NCBI RefSeq assembly: GCF_032854445.1
Contig: NC_088304.1
Span: 17,559,704 to 17,623,703 of the forward strand
Length of the DNA stretch: 64,000 nt
Origin: Liolophura sinensis
Taxonomy: Eukaryota > Mollusca > Polyplacophora > Chitonida > Chitonidae
Direction: 5' to 3'
The position numbers and the translations under genes are program-made. Below the pieces are notes generated by a model. The model made no database searches. It was not told the origin of the DNA and saw only the letters and a program-made list of their open reading frames with translations. Positions 1 to 12,600 of this stretch are shown piece after piece; position 1 is the first letter of the stretch, and every line of letters begins with the position of its first letter.

Positions 1-384
1 CCGCAAATTACCTCCCTTCTCACAGCGCACAAATAGGCGACACCACCAGCAGATTGTATGGTCCGCAAATTACCTCCCTTCTCGCAGCGCACAAATAGGC
101 GACACCACCAGCAGATTGCGTGGTCCGCAAATTACCTCCCTTCTCACAGCACACAAATAGGCGACACCACCAGCAGATTGTGTGGTCCGCAAATTATCTC
201 CCTTCTCACAGCACACAAATAGGCGATACCACCAGCAGATTGCATGGTCCGCAAATTACTTCCTTTCTCACAACGCACAAATAGGCGACACCACCAGCAG
301 ATTGCGTGGTCTGCAAATTACCTGCTTTCTCAGAGCGCACAAATAGGCGACACCACCAGCAGATTGCATGGTCCGCAAATTACC
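1..384. repeat. 62-bp tandem repeat, about 6 copies, running off the window edge
   Basis: Units start with CCGCAAATTACC at 1, 63, 125, 187, 249, 311 and 373. The array lies in the SART3 intron after exon 10 and continues beyond position 1. On the SART3 sense strand each unit carries GGGAGGTAATTT, which resembles a 5' splice site. Confidence 0.93.
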
Positions 385-629
385 TTATGACTTATCCCTT
401 CATGTCTAAACAGAATGAGACAGCATGTATAATATTATATCCCATCCACTTGGATCTGCAATAAATACTACTATATTTTGTTCTTCAAACATGAAGAATA
501 TAACAGAAGGGAATTTAAGCAACATCCACAGCCCTGGTCATCACGCAGGCAGCTATAAACAGGGCTCACAAATTTGTGTGATTTCTCAAGCCAAAGAAAA
601 TGGATATTACAAAAAGGGTGTAATCTTAC

Positions 630-695
630 ATTCTGCCAAATGTTCAACAGCTCTCTGTATAGTGTTTCTGAAGTCCTCCAACTCCACAGCATGGT
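630..695 (-). CDS. SART3: SART3 exon 10 (HAT)
   Basis: Codons 406-428. It encodes HAVELEDFRNTIQRAVEHLAE, matching the family segment ELEELRAAFTRALEYL. The acceptor is ATTTTCAG and the donor GAAT|GTAAGA, out-phase 1. No convincing next exon is seen between here and position 1. Confidence 0.88.
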
Positions 696-3600
696 CTGAA
701 AATTTGCAAGGCATCAGGTAAGCACACATAACTGAAAAGCCTCTCCATAAGGGGGATTTCAGAAAATCAGGTTAACTTTTAGGTATATTGTTTTTCACAT
801 GTAACAACAGCTGGACTTGCATGCAGAATGATTTGACTAGCATTTACAATCCTGCTTTGTCCGATCATATTTACTGGATCGTTAAATAATCATGGTCCAG
901 TTTCTTTGGTTGTCTATATTGAGGAAATTATAATAACTGAGATGATGTGAGGATAACCAAGGTGTCAAATGCAGGCTTACATCAAGACAGAATATATTTG
1001 TATATATAGATATATGAATATGGGTGTATCTGACCAGAGCACACTGTTACATGTACATGCAGGTGTAAACATATGGAGTGTCAATGATGTCAATCCGGCA
1101 CTTCAGGTAGTCACAGTATGTACAAGTACACAGCACACTGTTATGGGTATATACAGACCTTTGTCCCAGTCAATCCTGTGCTTTAGGTAGTCACTTTATG
1201 TACAAGTACACAGCACACTGTTATGGGTATATACAGACCTCTGTCCCAGTCAATCCTGTGCTTTAGGTAGTCACAGTATGTACATGTACACAGCACACTC
1301 TTACAGGCCTTTGTCCCAGTCAATCCTGCACTTCAGGTAGTCACAGTATGTACAAGTACACAGCACACTGTTACGGTATATACAGACCTTTGTCCCAGTC
1401 AATCCTGCACTTCAGGTAGTCACAGTATGTACATGTACACAGCACACTGTTACGGTATATACAGACCTTTGTCCCAGTCAATCCTGCACTTCAGGTAGTC
1501 ACAGTATGTACATGTACACAGCACACTGTTACGGGTATGTACAGACCTTTGTCCCAGTCAATCCTGCACTTCAGGTAGTCACAGTATGTACAAGTACACA
1601 GCACACTGTTACAGGTATATACAGACCTCTGTCCCAATCAATCCTGCACTTCAGGTAGTCACAGTATGTACATGTACACAGCACACTCTTACAGGCCTTT
1701 GTCCCAGTCAATCCTGCACTTCAGGTAGTCACAGTATGTACAAGTACACAGCACACTGTTACGGTATATACATGCCTTTGTCCCAGTCAATCCTGCACTT
1801 CAGGTAGTCACAGTATGTACATGTACACAGCACACTGTTACGGTATATACAGACCTTTGTCCCAGTCAATCCTGCACTTCAGGTAGTCACAGTATGTACA
1901 TGTACACAGCACACTGTTACGGGTATGTACAGACCTTTGTCCCAGTCAATCCTGCACTTCAGGTAGTCACAGTATGTACAAGTACACAGCACACTGTTAC
2001 AGGTATATACAAACCTCTGTCCCAATCAATCCTGCACTTCAGGTAGTCACAGTATGTACATGTACACAGCACACTCTTACAGGCCTTTGTCCCAGTCAAT
2101 CCTGCACTTCAGGTAGTCACAATATGTACATGTACACAGCACACCTTTTGTCCCAGTCAATCCTGCACTTCAGGTAGGCACCGTATGTACATGTACACAG
2201 CACACTGTTATGGGTATATACAGACCTTTGTCCCAGTCAATCCTGCGCTTTAGGTAGTCACAGTATGTACATGTACACAGCACACTGTTACAGGTATTAC
2301 AGACCTTTGTCCCAGTCAATCCTGTGCTTCAGGTAGTCACAATATGTACATGTACACAGCACACTGTTACAGGTATGTACAGACCTTTGTCCCAGTCAAT
2401 CCTGCGCTTTAGGTAGTCACAGTAGGCTGTCCACAGAAGCAGGAAGTCCCCTGGTTCAGTAAGGCCAGACTGTAACGCTTGCTCCAGAGTCTCTGTGGAG
2501 GAGAGGAAAGAACATAGAGATTTTACACTGGTTGTACATTACCTGAACATAATAAATTAATACCTAACAACTTGAGGTGCGGGTTCAAAACCCAACCTAG
2601 CTTTTTTTGCGGTATTTTGACTTCTCCATGTATTAGCTTCTGGACACCATGTCGTCACACGAGACAAAGGCATGCCATTGAAATTGCAGTCAGTTAGACT
2701 CTTTGAGGGGTCAGATGGCAGTCAGCGATGATTTATGTCCTTTGTCACAACGGAAAATAGAGATGCATTGGCCAAATCTTCTTGGGGACAGACTGGCATA
2801 ACCAATTTATCGTTCCACACAATTCATACACTCCGTGTAACTAACACACAAACGATAGATTCGCTCGTACATTATTTCCCTGGCCTGATTAAGTTAAGAC
2901 ATCAGCTTAATATTATTCTAGATCTTACCAGACAAACAAACATCGCACCTCTGATCTCTGCCCAAGGTTCTCCATATCTCTCCATGGCAACCAGATACTT
3001 CTCCCAGAGTGCTGCTGACCAGGGACAGTTTCTTACAGCTCTCTTATATACAGCCATCACAATCTGCTTCACCCTTAACTTTCTATCCTGCACAAATTAA
3101 ACACAAGATAATGTTCAGGACCAACATTTGAAAGTTTTCCAGCCCATGTCAATTTACACTTTAAGTACATTATTAGTCTGAAATTACTAATATTCTTGGG
3201 TGATAAATTCCATATTTATAACTGATAAATACAACAGAACACTTCTCCTGAACGAATAGTCACCTGCAAAGCAAGTAAAAAATTCTAAAATTAAACATTT
3301 TTTTAAACATAAATATGGTTTAAGTGCTTCAGTTACATGGCACAATGAAGTACAGGCTAACACTAACTTCACAACATGCATGTGAGCATCCACGTATGAT
3401 GGCAACTCTAGCTAACATGCAGTCTGCATGATTCATCACTTTCTATAAAATCATCAAACTTCAAACTGCTGGCTTAAAAAAGGTTCTCATGGCCCTGCAT
3501 TTTTTTGATAGCAGCACACACAGAGATAAAAATGCCAAAAAAAAAACACAGACCGCCTGAAAACAAACCATCTATATGGTACATGTAAATAATATGTTAC

Positions 3601-6600
3601 ATTCTACCCTTCCTTCTGTTAGCAGGATATGTTCATTTTCACATGAATAACCAAAATAATAACCATTGATGACAGTATGCAAATATCCTTAACAACTTTG
3701 TCAAAACAGATTGGAAAGTACAGATCAAATCACCTAAGTTATGGGATTTAATGTTCACAAAAGACAAGTGAGGGTTGACTACAGCCTGGTCAGTGTTCAT
3801 ATAGATTGTGAACTTAGCAACAGTTTGTTCTCCTGTTTTTAATTATATCAACCATGCTAATTATAATTATATAATTATATTTAATTATATCAACCATACT
3901 AATTATAATTTTATATTTACTTATATCAACCAACCATATAGTGTTGGGTGGACGGCAAAAGCTTTTCTTCTTCTTATAGTCCTATAAAACATATATACAA
4001 GTGGGGGAAAAATTTACATACACAAAAACTCTTAAATACGCAGACACTACATTTTGCAGGGTCTAGTTTTAAATGATCTATTAAATGACAAATAGATTTG
4101 AGTAGACTTTGTGTTACTGTACTTTACCAGATACTGTGTGTACTGTATCCAGAGGTCAGGCTGCAGACAGTGCTGCTGTAAGGCTCTCTCAAACAAACAC
4201 TGGATCCTCGCTGGGTCATTCTCCTTCAGTTCAAACTGTATGTAGGACTGATAGCTCTCCAGGCCAGGGGCAGACAACTGCGAATGCAGATCAACACACT
4301 GACAAACATCACACATGCCAGGTACAATATCAGAACAACATCTCTCTGGATCAACTATTAAATTCTTTTCTTTATTTATTTGATTTTGTGTTTTACGCCG
4401 TACTCGAGATTATTTTGTTTAGACAATGGCCAGCTTAGCATAATGGTGGGTGGCAAACGGGCAGAGCTCGAAGGAAACGCATGACCATCCAAAGGTTGCT
4501 GTCAGACTATCCCAAGCAAGACCCTAGAGGAAGCTGTGATCTGGACTTGAAATTATAATGACTGCATGAGGGAGAGACTACAGTTTTGCAGAGCAAATCA
4601 AAGGATTTTAACATGGAATGGTATATGCAACAAATATTGTACATAAGGGACGAATTCTATTACATGCAATATACATATTTTATGGGCTTTGCATGGTAAG
4701 TCAGGTAATTTGCATGGTAAGTCAGGTAATTTGCATGGTAAGTCTGGTAATTTACATGATAAGTCAGGTATTTTCAAGCCATGTTTTGTAGAAAATTTTC
4801 ATAATTATGTACACCGGCCGTTAAAATGTTAAAATGTTAAAATGCAGTAATTTACACATGTCGTAAAGCGACAATGTGACCTCAAAAAGGGACATCATCG
4901 TGATATCTGAACAGTGTAACTCTGCACACCAAGATTCATTTGTTTTCTACTTCTCATTCAGAAAAATAAATAATGGTTTGATTAGCAGAGCTCAGCGAAT
5001 AACGTTGACTGTAAATGACCTGAAGTTTCTCACATGAGTTACTGTTGTTGACTTTCGCGCGATCTGAGTTGGCGGCAAGAGGGATTAACCCCAACCCACT
5101 CCTACCCCAACGCCCCATCCCCCACCCAATTCATTACCCTGAACGGCACTTAACAGTTCAGGTTGAAAATCCTCGCCACATGGGGTCAAGTCACTGACAG
5201 TGAGGTGTGCAGGTCTCTTGACTCATAGGTTTACATGTACATCCCTAAATATACCCATGAATGAAACTGAAAAAAGTATCAAGACAGGCAATGTCTATTA
5301 CAAACCATTAAATTTCAAACATTGTCTCAAAGCATGACCACATCACACAGGGAATGTAGGACTACATGCACAATGTACACTGCAGGTGAACCGATTATTC
5401 GGGTTAGGCATATGTGGAAGTCATCTCACACCATTATCTGGCGATTGGTTGTAGGCTGAGAGCCCTCATAAAGCAACAAATATGTATACAAACATATTTC
5501 AGTTAAAATTGAATTTCAATGAGATAAATGTGTCATCAGCTTCCCGTGCCCATGTAATTCCAATTTAGTATGTCGGACTACAAGCACATTTTGTATCTCT
5601 GCAGTCGAAACTGTCCTTCAATTGCAGAAGAGTTCCTTTTCCAGCATTTTTATATCAGGAATCTCCCATTCAAGACAGAAAACGTACTTCACACGAGGTT
5701 GGCGAAAACTACCACGATTTACTTTTACCCCTTTCTGGCAGCACTGTGTGCGAGTGGGGCACATCGGGTGACGGGATTTGTATCGGTTATTATCATATTA
5801 GGAGCTGGCACAACACCGTCACCGACTTTATATCAAAATAAACTGCATGTTTTATGACTCCTGCATACAATTTTGCCCAGACCTGATTTAGCTGTTGTAG
5901 ATAAGATTATTGTTTCGCCTTCTGCCAGCAAAAATCACATGATCAATCGCTAGACACACGGAAATTTCGAGTCTAGTGATTAAAAGTGGCTAGTATCTAC
6001 ATGTAGATAAAACCAATCTGTAAGAGTAAAATTTCATCTGAGGGGAGGCCCTGCAGTTTGAAAACGGATATTTGAGATGACACTCAACATGCATAAAGGT
6101 GAGGATTAAAAGGTAAAGGATAATTAAAACTGAGGAAACATAAACTGCTGGTGGTAGGAGCATAGATAAAGTGCTCAGTGCAGTGAGAGCTTGTCTATTA
6201 TAGCTGCCAGTATAATCCCCTGACCACCCCTGATGCTCTCCCGCAGCGCCTAGTTTATTTATTTATTTATTTCCTTGGTGTTTTACACTGTACTCACGAA
6301 TATTTCACATGACGACAGCGGACAACATTATGGTGGGAGGAAAATGGGCAGAGCCCGGGGAAACCCACAACCATCCGCAGGTTGCTGTCAGACCTTCCCA
6401 CGTATGTGCAGCGCCCAGTCAGTAACAACCACAACCAACGCAATGAATCCTGGGATACGTCCCAGGGCAAAACTTTAGGTCATTTACCGTAATGTCTGTT
6501 TACATTTACGTACACAGTTGAAGAATGGTGTTTACGGAAAATAACACACAGAAAATGAACTCACCAATGCGTCTTCAAATGGCTGAATCTTCTTCAGTTT

Positions 6601-9600
6601 GTCCCTGGCCTTGTTGTAGGCCGCTGCTGTTTTCTGATCTACTTCAATGTCTGACATCCACTGTCGAAATTCAGAGTAAGTCTCCTCCATGTCTGATAGG
6701 ATAGAGGACAAAAACCAATTATAAGTTCTCATCTGTAAGGAAATTTCCAAGAGATTTTGGATTTCTACCTTTAGACAAATATGCAGAGCCTGGGAAAACC
6801 AAGATACCTGGGCAACTTGGTCGAGAGCAAACAAATCACGAAGCTTTCCACGATTCATGCTGAAAGATGAATTCAGTCAAATCTATGTTGTGGTGAGGAT
6901 ACATCTGATACAACAATGCCTGCTATCAGTCAGACTGAGCCCACATGCATAAACTACTGATATGGCTGCCCTGAATGGATGTTGAGAAGACTGGAAACTA
7001 ACCTGATGACATGATACAAAAGTAGCTAAATATCGCTGTCACTTGTCATAAGTCATAAATATGACGATAACTTCTAACCTGATTCACATGATTTTACACC
7101 TGACTGGACTGGGCTTTTTTTTTTTTGTTTTTTCGTATTATCATTTTATCATATTTTTCTGTATTTACTCATCTCTTTATTTGATTAATTGGAGTTTTAT
7201 GTCGTGCTCAAGAATATTTCACTTATATGACTGTGACCAACATTATATGGGGGGATGGGGGGAACCTGGCAGAGTCCAGGGGGAAACCCACTAAGCACAC
7301 AAAACTCACAGGGACCCCATTGGTGAGAGGCCCCTGGGTCTAGCACACTAACCACCACCAGGGCACGACGGTGGTGCAAGTTTCAATACAACGTGCATGC
7401 ATTTGTCTAAATCACTTATGGGCTTGAATGATCCTACAACCATAAATATGTGGAAAATATCACCAAAAGAGGATGCTGCTATAACAACACAAGCACAGCA
7501 TGATACATGTACACCCAACTGGATATGGAAGCTGTATGAGGTATGTATGTACATGTATATTTTGGTCACAACTACATGTATAATAATATGTAATCTGTGC
7601 AATTCTACAGTACGACCCGGAGGTTAGAGACCACGTGATCTTTATAAAACAGTAACATAGGGCCTTGGCCACGAAAATTGTCCTCCCAACATTATAGCAT
7701 ACATGTAGGAAATGCCTATGTTTGAATTCCTGTCAGTAATGATGCATTCGTTAGATCTGCATAATTTTTAGCTCTCAAGATGTTTGCAATATTTCTGTAG
7801 AGCCTTTGTGATGTGTTTTTTTTTTTTTTTTGGCACAACCAGCCATACTGGTCACTGGCGGAGAGAAAAAAACTGGCTTCAAAATTGGGTGGCCTTTTTG
7901 TTTTCACCACGATAAGGTGATCACATGGTCTTCCAGTTCCAGGCCGTCTTACAGAATGCCAACTAACCGTTTAACGGGACAGACAGTTGTCTCTTGAAAA
8001 GGGAAATAACTCTCTGGTTTTGCTTGGTAAACTTCTCCTCTTGTTCCTTGGTGGGCACAGACCCGGCTGCAGGCTGCAAACAGTCAGGGGAAACATGGCC
8101 AAAACTCATATACAAACTCTTGTCAAGAAAAACTAATTTCTAGACACTGACAATATGAAAAATTTGCTCAACCAATGTACAGCTTCATATATAAAACATT
8201 TCCTGGGTTCCAGAGAATCGTCTATAGAGTTTTTTTTAAAAAGAAATACATGTGTGTTGTAGTTAAAAGGATACTGAAAATTTCATGTATGTGAAATTCT
8301 ACATTTACATATTTCTCTAATGCTTGGACCATATAGGCTCTAGAGCTTTAAGTGAGAAAATCTACAAAGAGATCTTGAATGCAGCTGTATATATATAGCT
8401 GTGAGTCATTCATGAAAACTACTTGTACATACAAATTAAGTGTACAAAAATATGTAAATGACAAGCATGAGTGACGCATGGAACCTGTCAGAGAAAATGC
8501 CTCCTTTCAGAGCACCACTAACCATCAAACCTGCCAGCACTGCAGCCTCAAACTCGCGATACGCCTCCCAAATCATCGCACCCTTTGTCACGTGAAGTCC
8601 GGCAGCTGTCAGCGCCCTCTCAAACACATCACGGACACGTTGAATCCCTCCTTCATGTCCCATTCCACCAATAGAAAACTGCACGTACTCCAACCACACA
8701 GGAACAGCTTAAGAGGGGAGATAAATCAGTGCAATGTTAGCACAAATACGGATACAACCACACGGGAACAGCTTAAGAGGGGAGATAAATCAGTGCAATG
8801 TTAGCACAAATACAGATACAACCACACAGGAACAGCTTAAGAGGGGAGATAAATCAGGGCAATCTCAGCACAAATACAGATACAACAAACTAACTTTGAC
8901 TGCTCAAGCAAAAAGGCAAAAAGGTTGAAATCAGAACCACAATATGAAACAATACCATGAATTAAAGCCACATTGAGGATTTATTATCGCCTTCAAAACT
9001 ACTTCAGTCATTTCACAACAATCTCACCACGTAAGCATAGCAGAATAGAACTTGGATTTAGCCAGGAATTGAAATTAGGCCGTCTCATTTCCAATTTTCT
9101 CTCATTTTTCCCTATTAATCCTGTGTTAATTTGGTCAGGATAGGACATCCCTGACTTTATGCCATGGATAAACCATGATTAAGCAATGCTTGTTTGAATA
9201 CTGTACACGTAAACAAGACTACAGATGTGACTGTGCTCTACATGTACAGATATATGCAAATCCCAAGCTGGACACAAACACTAGTTTTGCAGATATCATC
9301 CCTATCATTTACCTTAACATGGCTTTCCCTGTCAATCGACCCTGATGCTCTGTGTATGACGTCAGCTAAACTTAAGAATTGGAGCTAGTCACCAAAGAGG
9401 TCGACTGTATTAAACTGATGAATGCAAAACTTTAGGGCATAACGCACAGACTAATGGAGCATTTCACACATTCAGCAGAGGGAATTGCCTGTCTTTTGTC
9501 TTCACTTGACTTCTATACCTGACTGACGCGTGGACGTATTTCTCAGAGCGGAACAAAAAGGCTACATACCTACATTCATGGTGAGGTCTATAAGACCTGT

Positions 9601-12600
9601 GCAAATAGAACATACCATTATCACACCCAGGGAGTTTACTCCACCCTTATCATGTGCTCTAACACTGGCAAACAACTGATGGACTGGCATACAACTGATG
9701 GACTGGCATACAACTGATGGATTGGCATACATGTACAACTGATGGACTGGCATACAACTGACGGACTTGTATACAACTGATGGACTGGCATACAACTGAT
9801 GGACTGGCAAACAACTGATGGACTGGCATAAAACTGATGGACTGGCAAACAACTGATGGACGGGCATAAAACTGACAAACTGGCAAACAACTGATGGACT
9901 GGCATACAACTGATGGACTGGCATACAACTGATGGACTGGCATACAAATGATGGACTGGCAAACAACTGATGGACTGGCAAACAACTGATGGACTGGCAT
10001 ACAACTGATGGACTGGCAAACAACTGATGGACTGGCATACAACTGATGGACTGGCAAACAACTGATGGACTGGCATAAAACTGATGGACTGGCAAACAAC
10101 TGATGGACTCGCATACAACTGATGGACGGGCAAACAACTGATGGATTGGCATACAACTGATGGACTGGCATACAACTGATGGACTGGCAAACAACTGATG
10201 GACAGGCATAAAAACTGATGGACTGGCATACATGTATAACTGATGGACTGGCATACAACTGATGGACAGGCATACAACTGATGGACTGGCATACATGTAT
10301 AACTGATGGACTGGCATACAACTGATGGATCGGCATACAACTGATGGATCAGCATATAACAGATGGACCAGCATACAAGCTTTCTGAAATTCACTCTGCG
10401 CATAAGTGAACTCAGCAAGTTGAAACAACCTATACATTTCATCAAAGAATATGTGGACTGCTCACTACACACCACCCACTATGACAAGCTCTATTTGCTG
10501 TCCGAAGAAAATATTAAATCTTATAAGAAACAACCTCCCCTCTCCTTCTACCCCCTTCCAAAAAGGGAATATGCACATTTATCTACTGATGGAAAAAAAA
10601 CATCTAGAAATTATACAAAATATATCATAATACCTCATAGTCTCCTGTCTCAGTAAACTTCATCTCTACTTTAGCGCCGACAACTGACGATGGAATTTGC
10701 GCTAGTGAATCACATCAAAAAGAATTCCCAGACGCTGAATTTGACCATTAGTCACAACAGATTGTAACACAAACTGACAGTCCAAGAGCTAGCTGAGATT
10801 TATTTGACATGAAAGCCAGACAAGCTTTGACTTTCCACCAATTTGTCTTAAATTGGAGATTCTTCCTATTATGTAGATCTGGTTTCAATGTTACAGATTT
10901 TATGTCAAATAAATCCTTAATTAGAGCTAATCAGTCTTTGTCTTAAGTGGTCTTTCCACCACAAAATTTTGTCTTCAGTTGCAGATTCATAATTAGTATG
11001 ATTTGTCCTCACTATGTAGCATGGGTGTCAGCCTTATGGGCGCTAGGTCAAACACTGAATTGGGGGGTAATAGAAAGAGCCCCATAGTCTCACCCACCAG
11101 TGTCTGCACTTAAGACCAGGGCTTTCTGTAGTAAGGTACATTACGTCTACTCCACCAGACAGTCAAAGCTTTGACAGCTTTCATGTCAAATAAATCTCAG
11201 CTAGCTCATGGACTATGACACAAGAGTCACAACAGCTGGGCCTTCAATGTATTTACTATGAATTATGACACCTACAAGCGTGTTGGGTCTGATCGGTAGC
11301 CACGTGGAATTGTGTATTATGGATAGTTTTATGCACCCTTAACCCTTCGTTTAACACCTGATTCTAATACACAATACACAGGAACGCAGTAATTTACGAT
11401 ACTTAATATGCACACATCCAATGAACGATGGAATATCCCCCTCGTGCTATTCTGCTCTACATGTGAACAAGCCCTGAGCTCAATACCTGCAGTACTTTTT
11501 GAGAAACCACCCCTAACATTTTGTTTAACATTGATTCTTACACACATTACACTAAGTCAACAATTCAGTGATTTATGGTACTGAATATGCACACATCCAA
11601 TCAATGATGGAACATCCCCCTTGTGCTACTGTGCGCTCCATGTGTACAAACCCTGAGCTCAATACCTGCATTACTTTTTGAGATACCACCCCTAACATTT
11701 TGTTTAACATTGATTCTTACACACATTACACTAAGTCAACAATTCAGTAATTTATGGTACTGAATATGCACACATCCAATCAATGATGGAACATCCCCCT
11801 TGTGCTACTGTGCGCTCCATGTGTACAAACCCTGAGCTCAATACCTGCATTACTTTTTGAGATACCACCCCTAACATTTTGTTTAACACGTTGACTGCCA
11901 AGGACGAGTTATCTCGTCATCATGGGTGACCCGTATTCTGCCATGGACGAGTTAACTCGTCAAAAAGTATGGCTCACCAAAAACTCGGTTTATAGCCTAT
12001 ATTGTGAATTAGACGCATAGTTTTGGCATTATTCTTTTGTTTGATGAATAAATAAAACAACAATATAGTGTACGTCTGAAACAATCGCCATCTTTCTTTA
12101 TTATTTCACATACCGATGTGACGAAAGTTGGACCACGTGGCACTAACCCCGTGCCTAAAATCAAAAAAGAAACTTATATTTACAGAGCCAGCTGGGCTCG
12201 AGAGGAAAGCACATACATATGTTGAAATTATAAAATAAAACCAGTCATAAGTAACTACAAATGTATCTTGACCACTGCGGAATAAGTGCTCACTGACAGC
12301 AATTTCAAGAACTGTCAATGTCGTGCTGAAGGTCCCTAATTTACATGATGTTGCCTAAAGCACGGTTCTACACAAAGTGCCGGTTTGTCAGGACACTCAG
12401 CACAAATGTACCGAGTTTCTCTTCGCAAGCCTTGCATGCTACAAATTCTGCACCTCTTCGTGGGGCGTTCCTTCTTCTCTGTGGCGGGCAAGTGCTCCAA
12501 GTAATGGAACGATGATTGGGATGTTGGGCTAGGTCCTGCCGCGGGAATCACATTCAACGAGTCACCGAGGAGATGGGTTGTCAGAGCTTCCCTGAATTCC

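Noticed and set aside
362-470. Candidate SART3 exon 11 after TTTATTGCAG (minus strand)
   Set aside because: The acceptor is good, but the phase required by exon 10 meets a TAG within about 50 bases, and no donor gives a colinear peptide.
425-721. 98-codon plus-strand frame
   Set aside because: It is antisense to SART3 exon 10 and its introns; no domain.
5570-5857. 95-codon plus-strand frame
   Set aside because: No recognisable domain, no splice context, antisense in a SART3 intron.
9562-10475. 225-291-codon minus-strand frames
   Set aside because: 7-residue periodicity from the 21-bp array in three frames; intronic in SART3.
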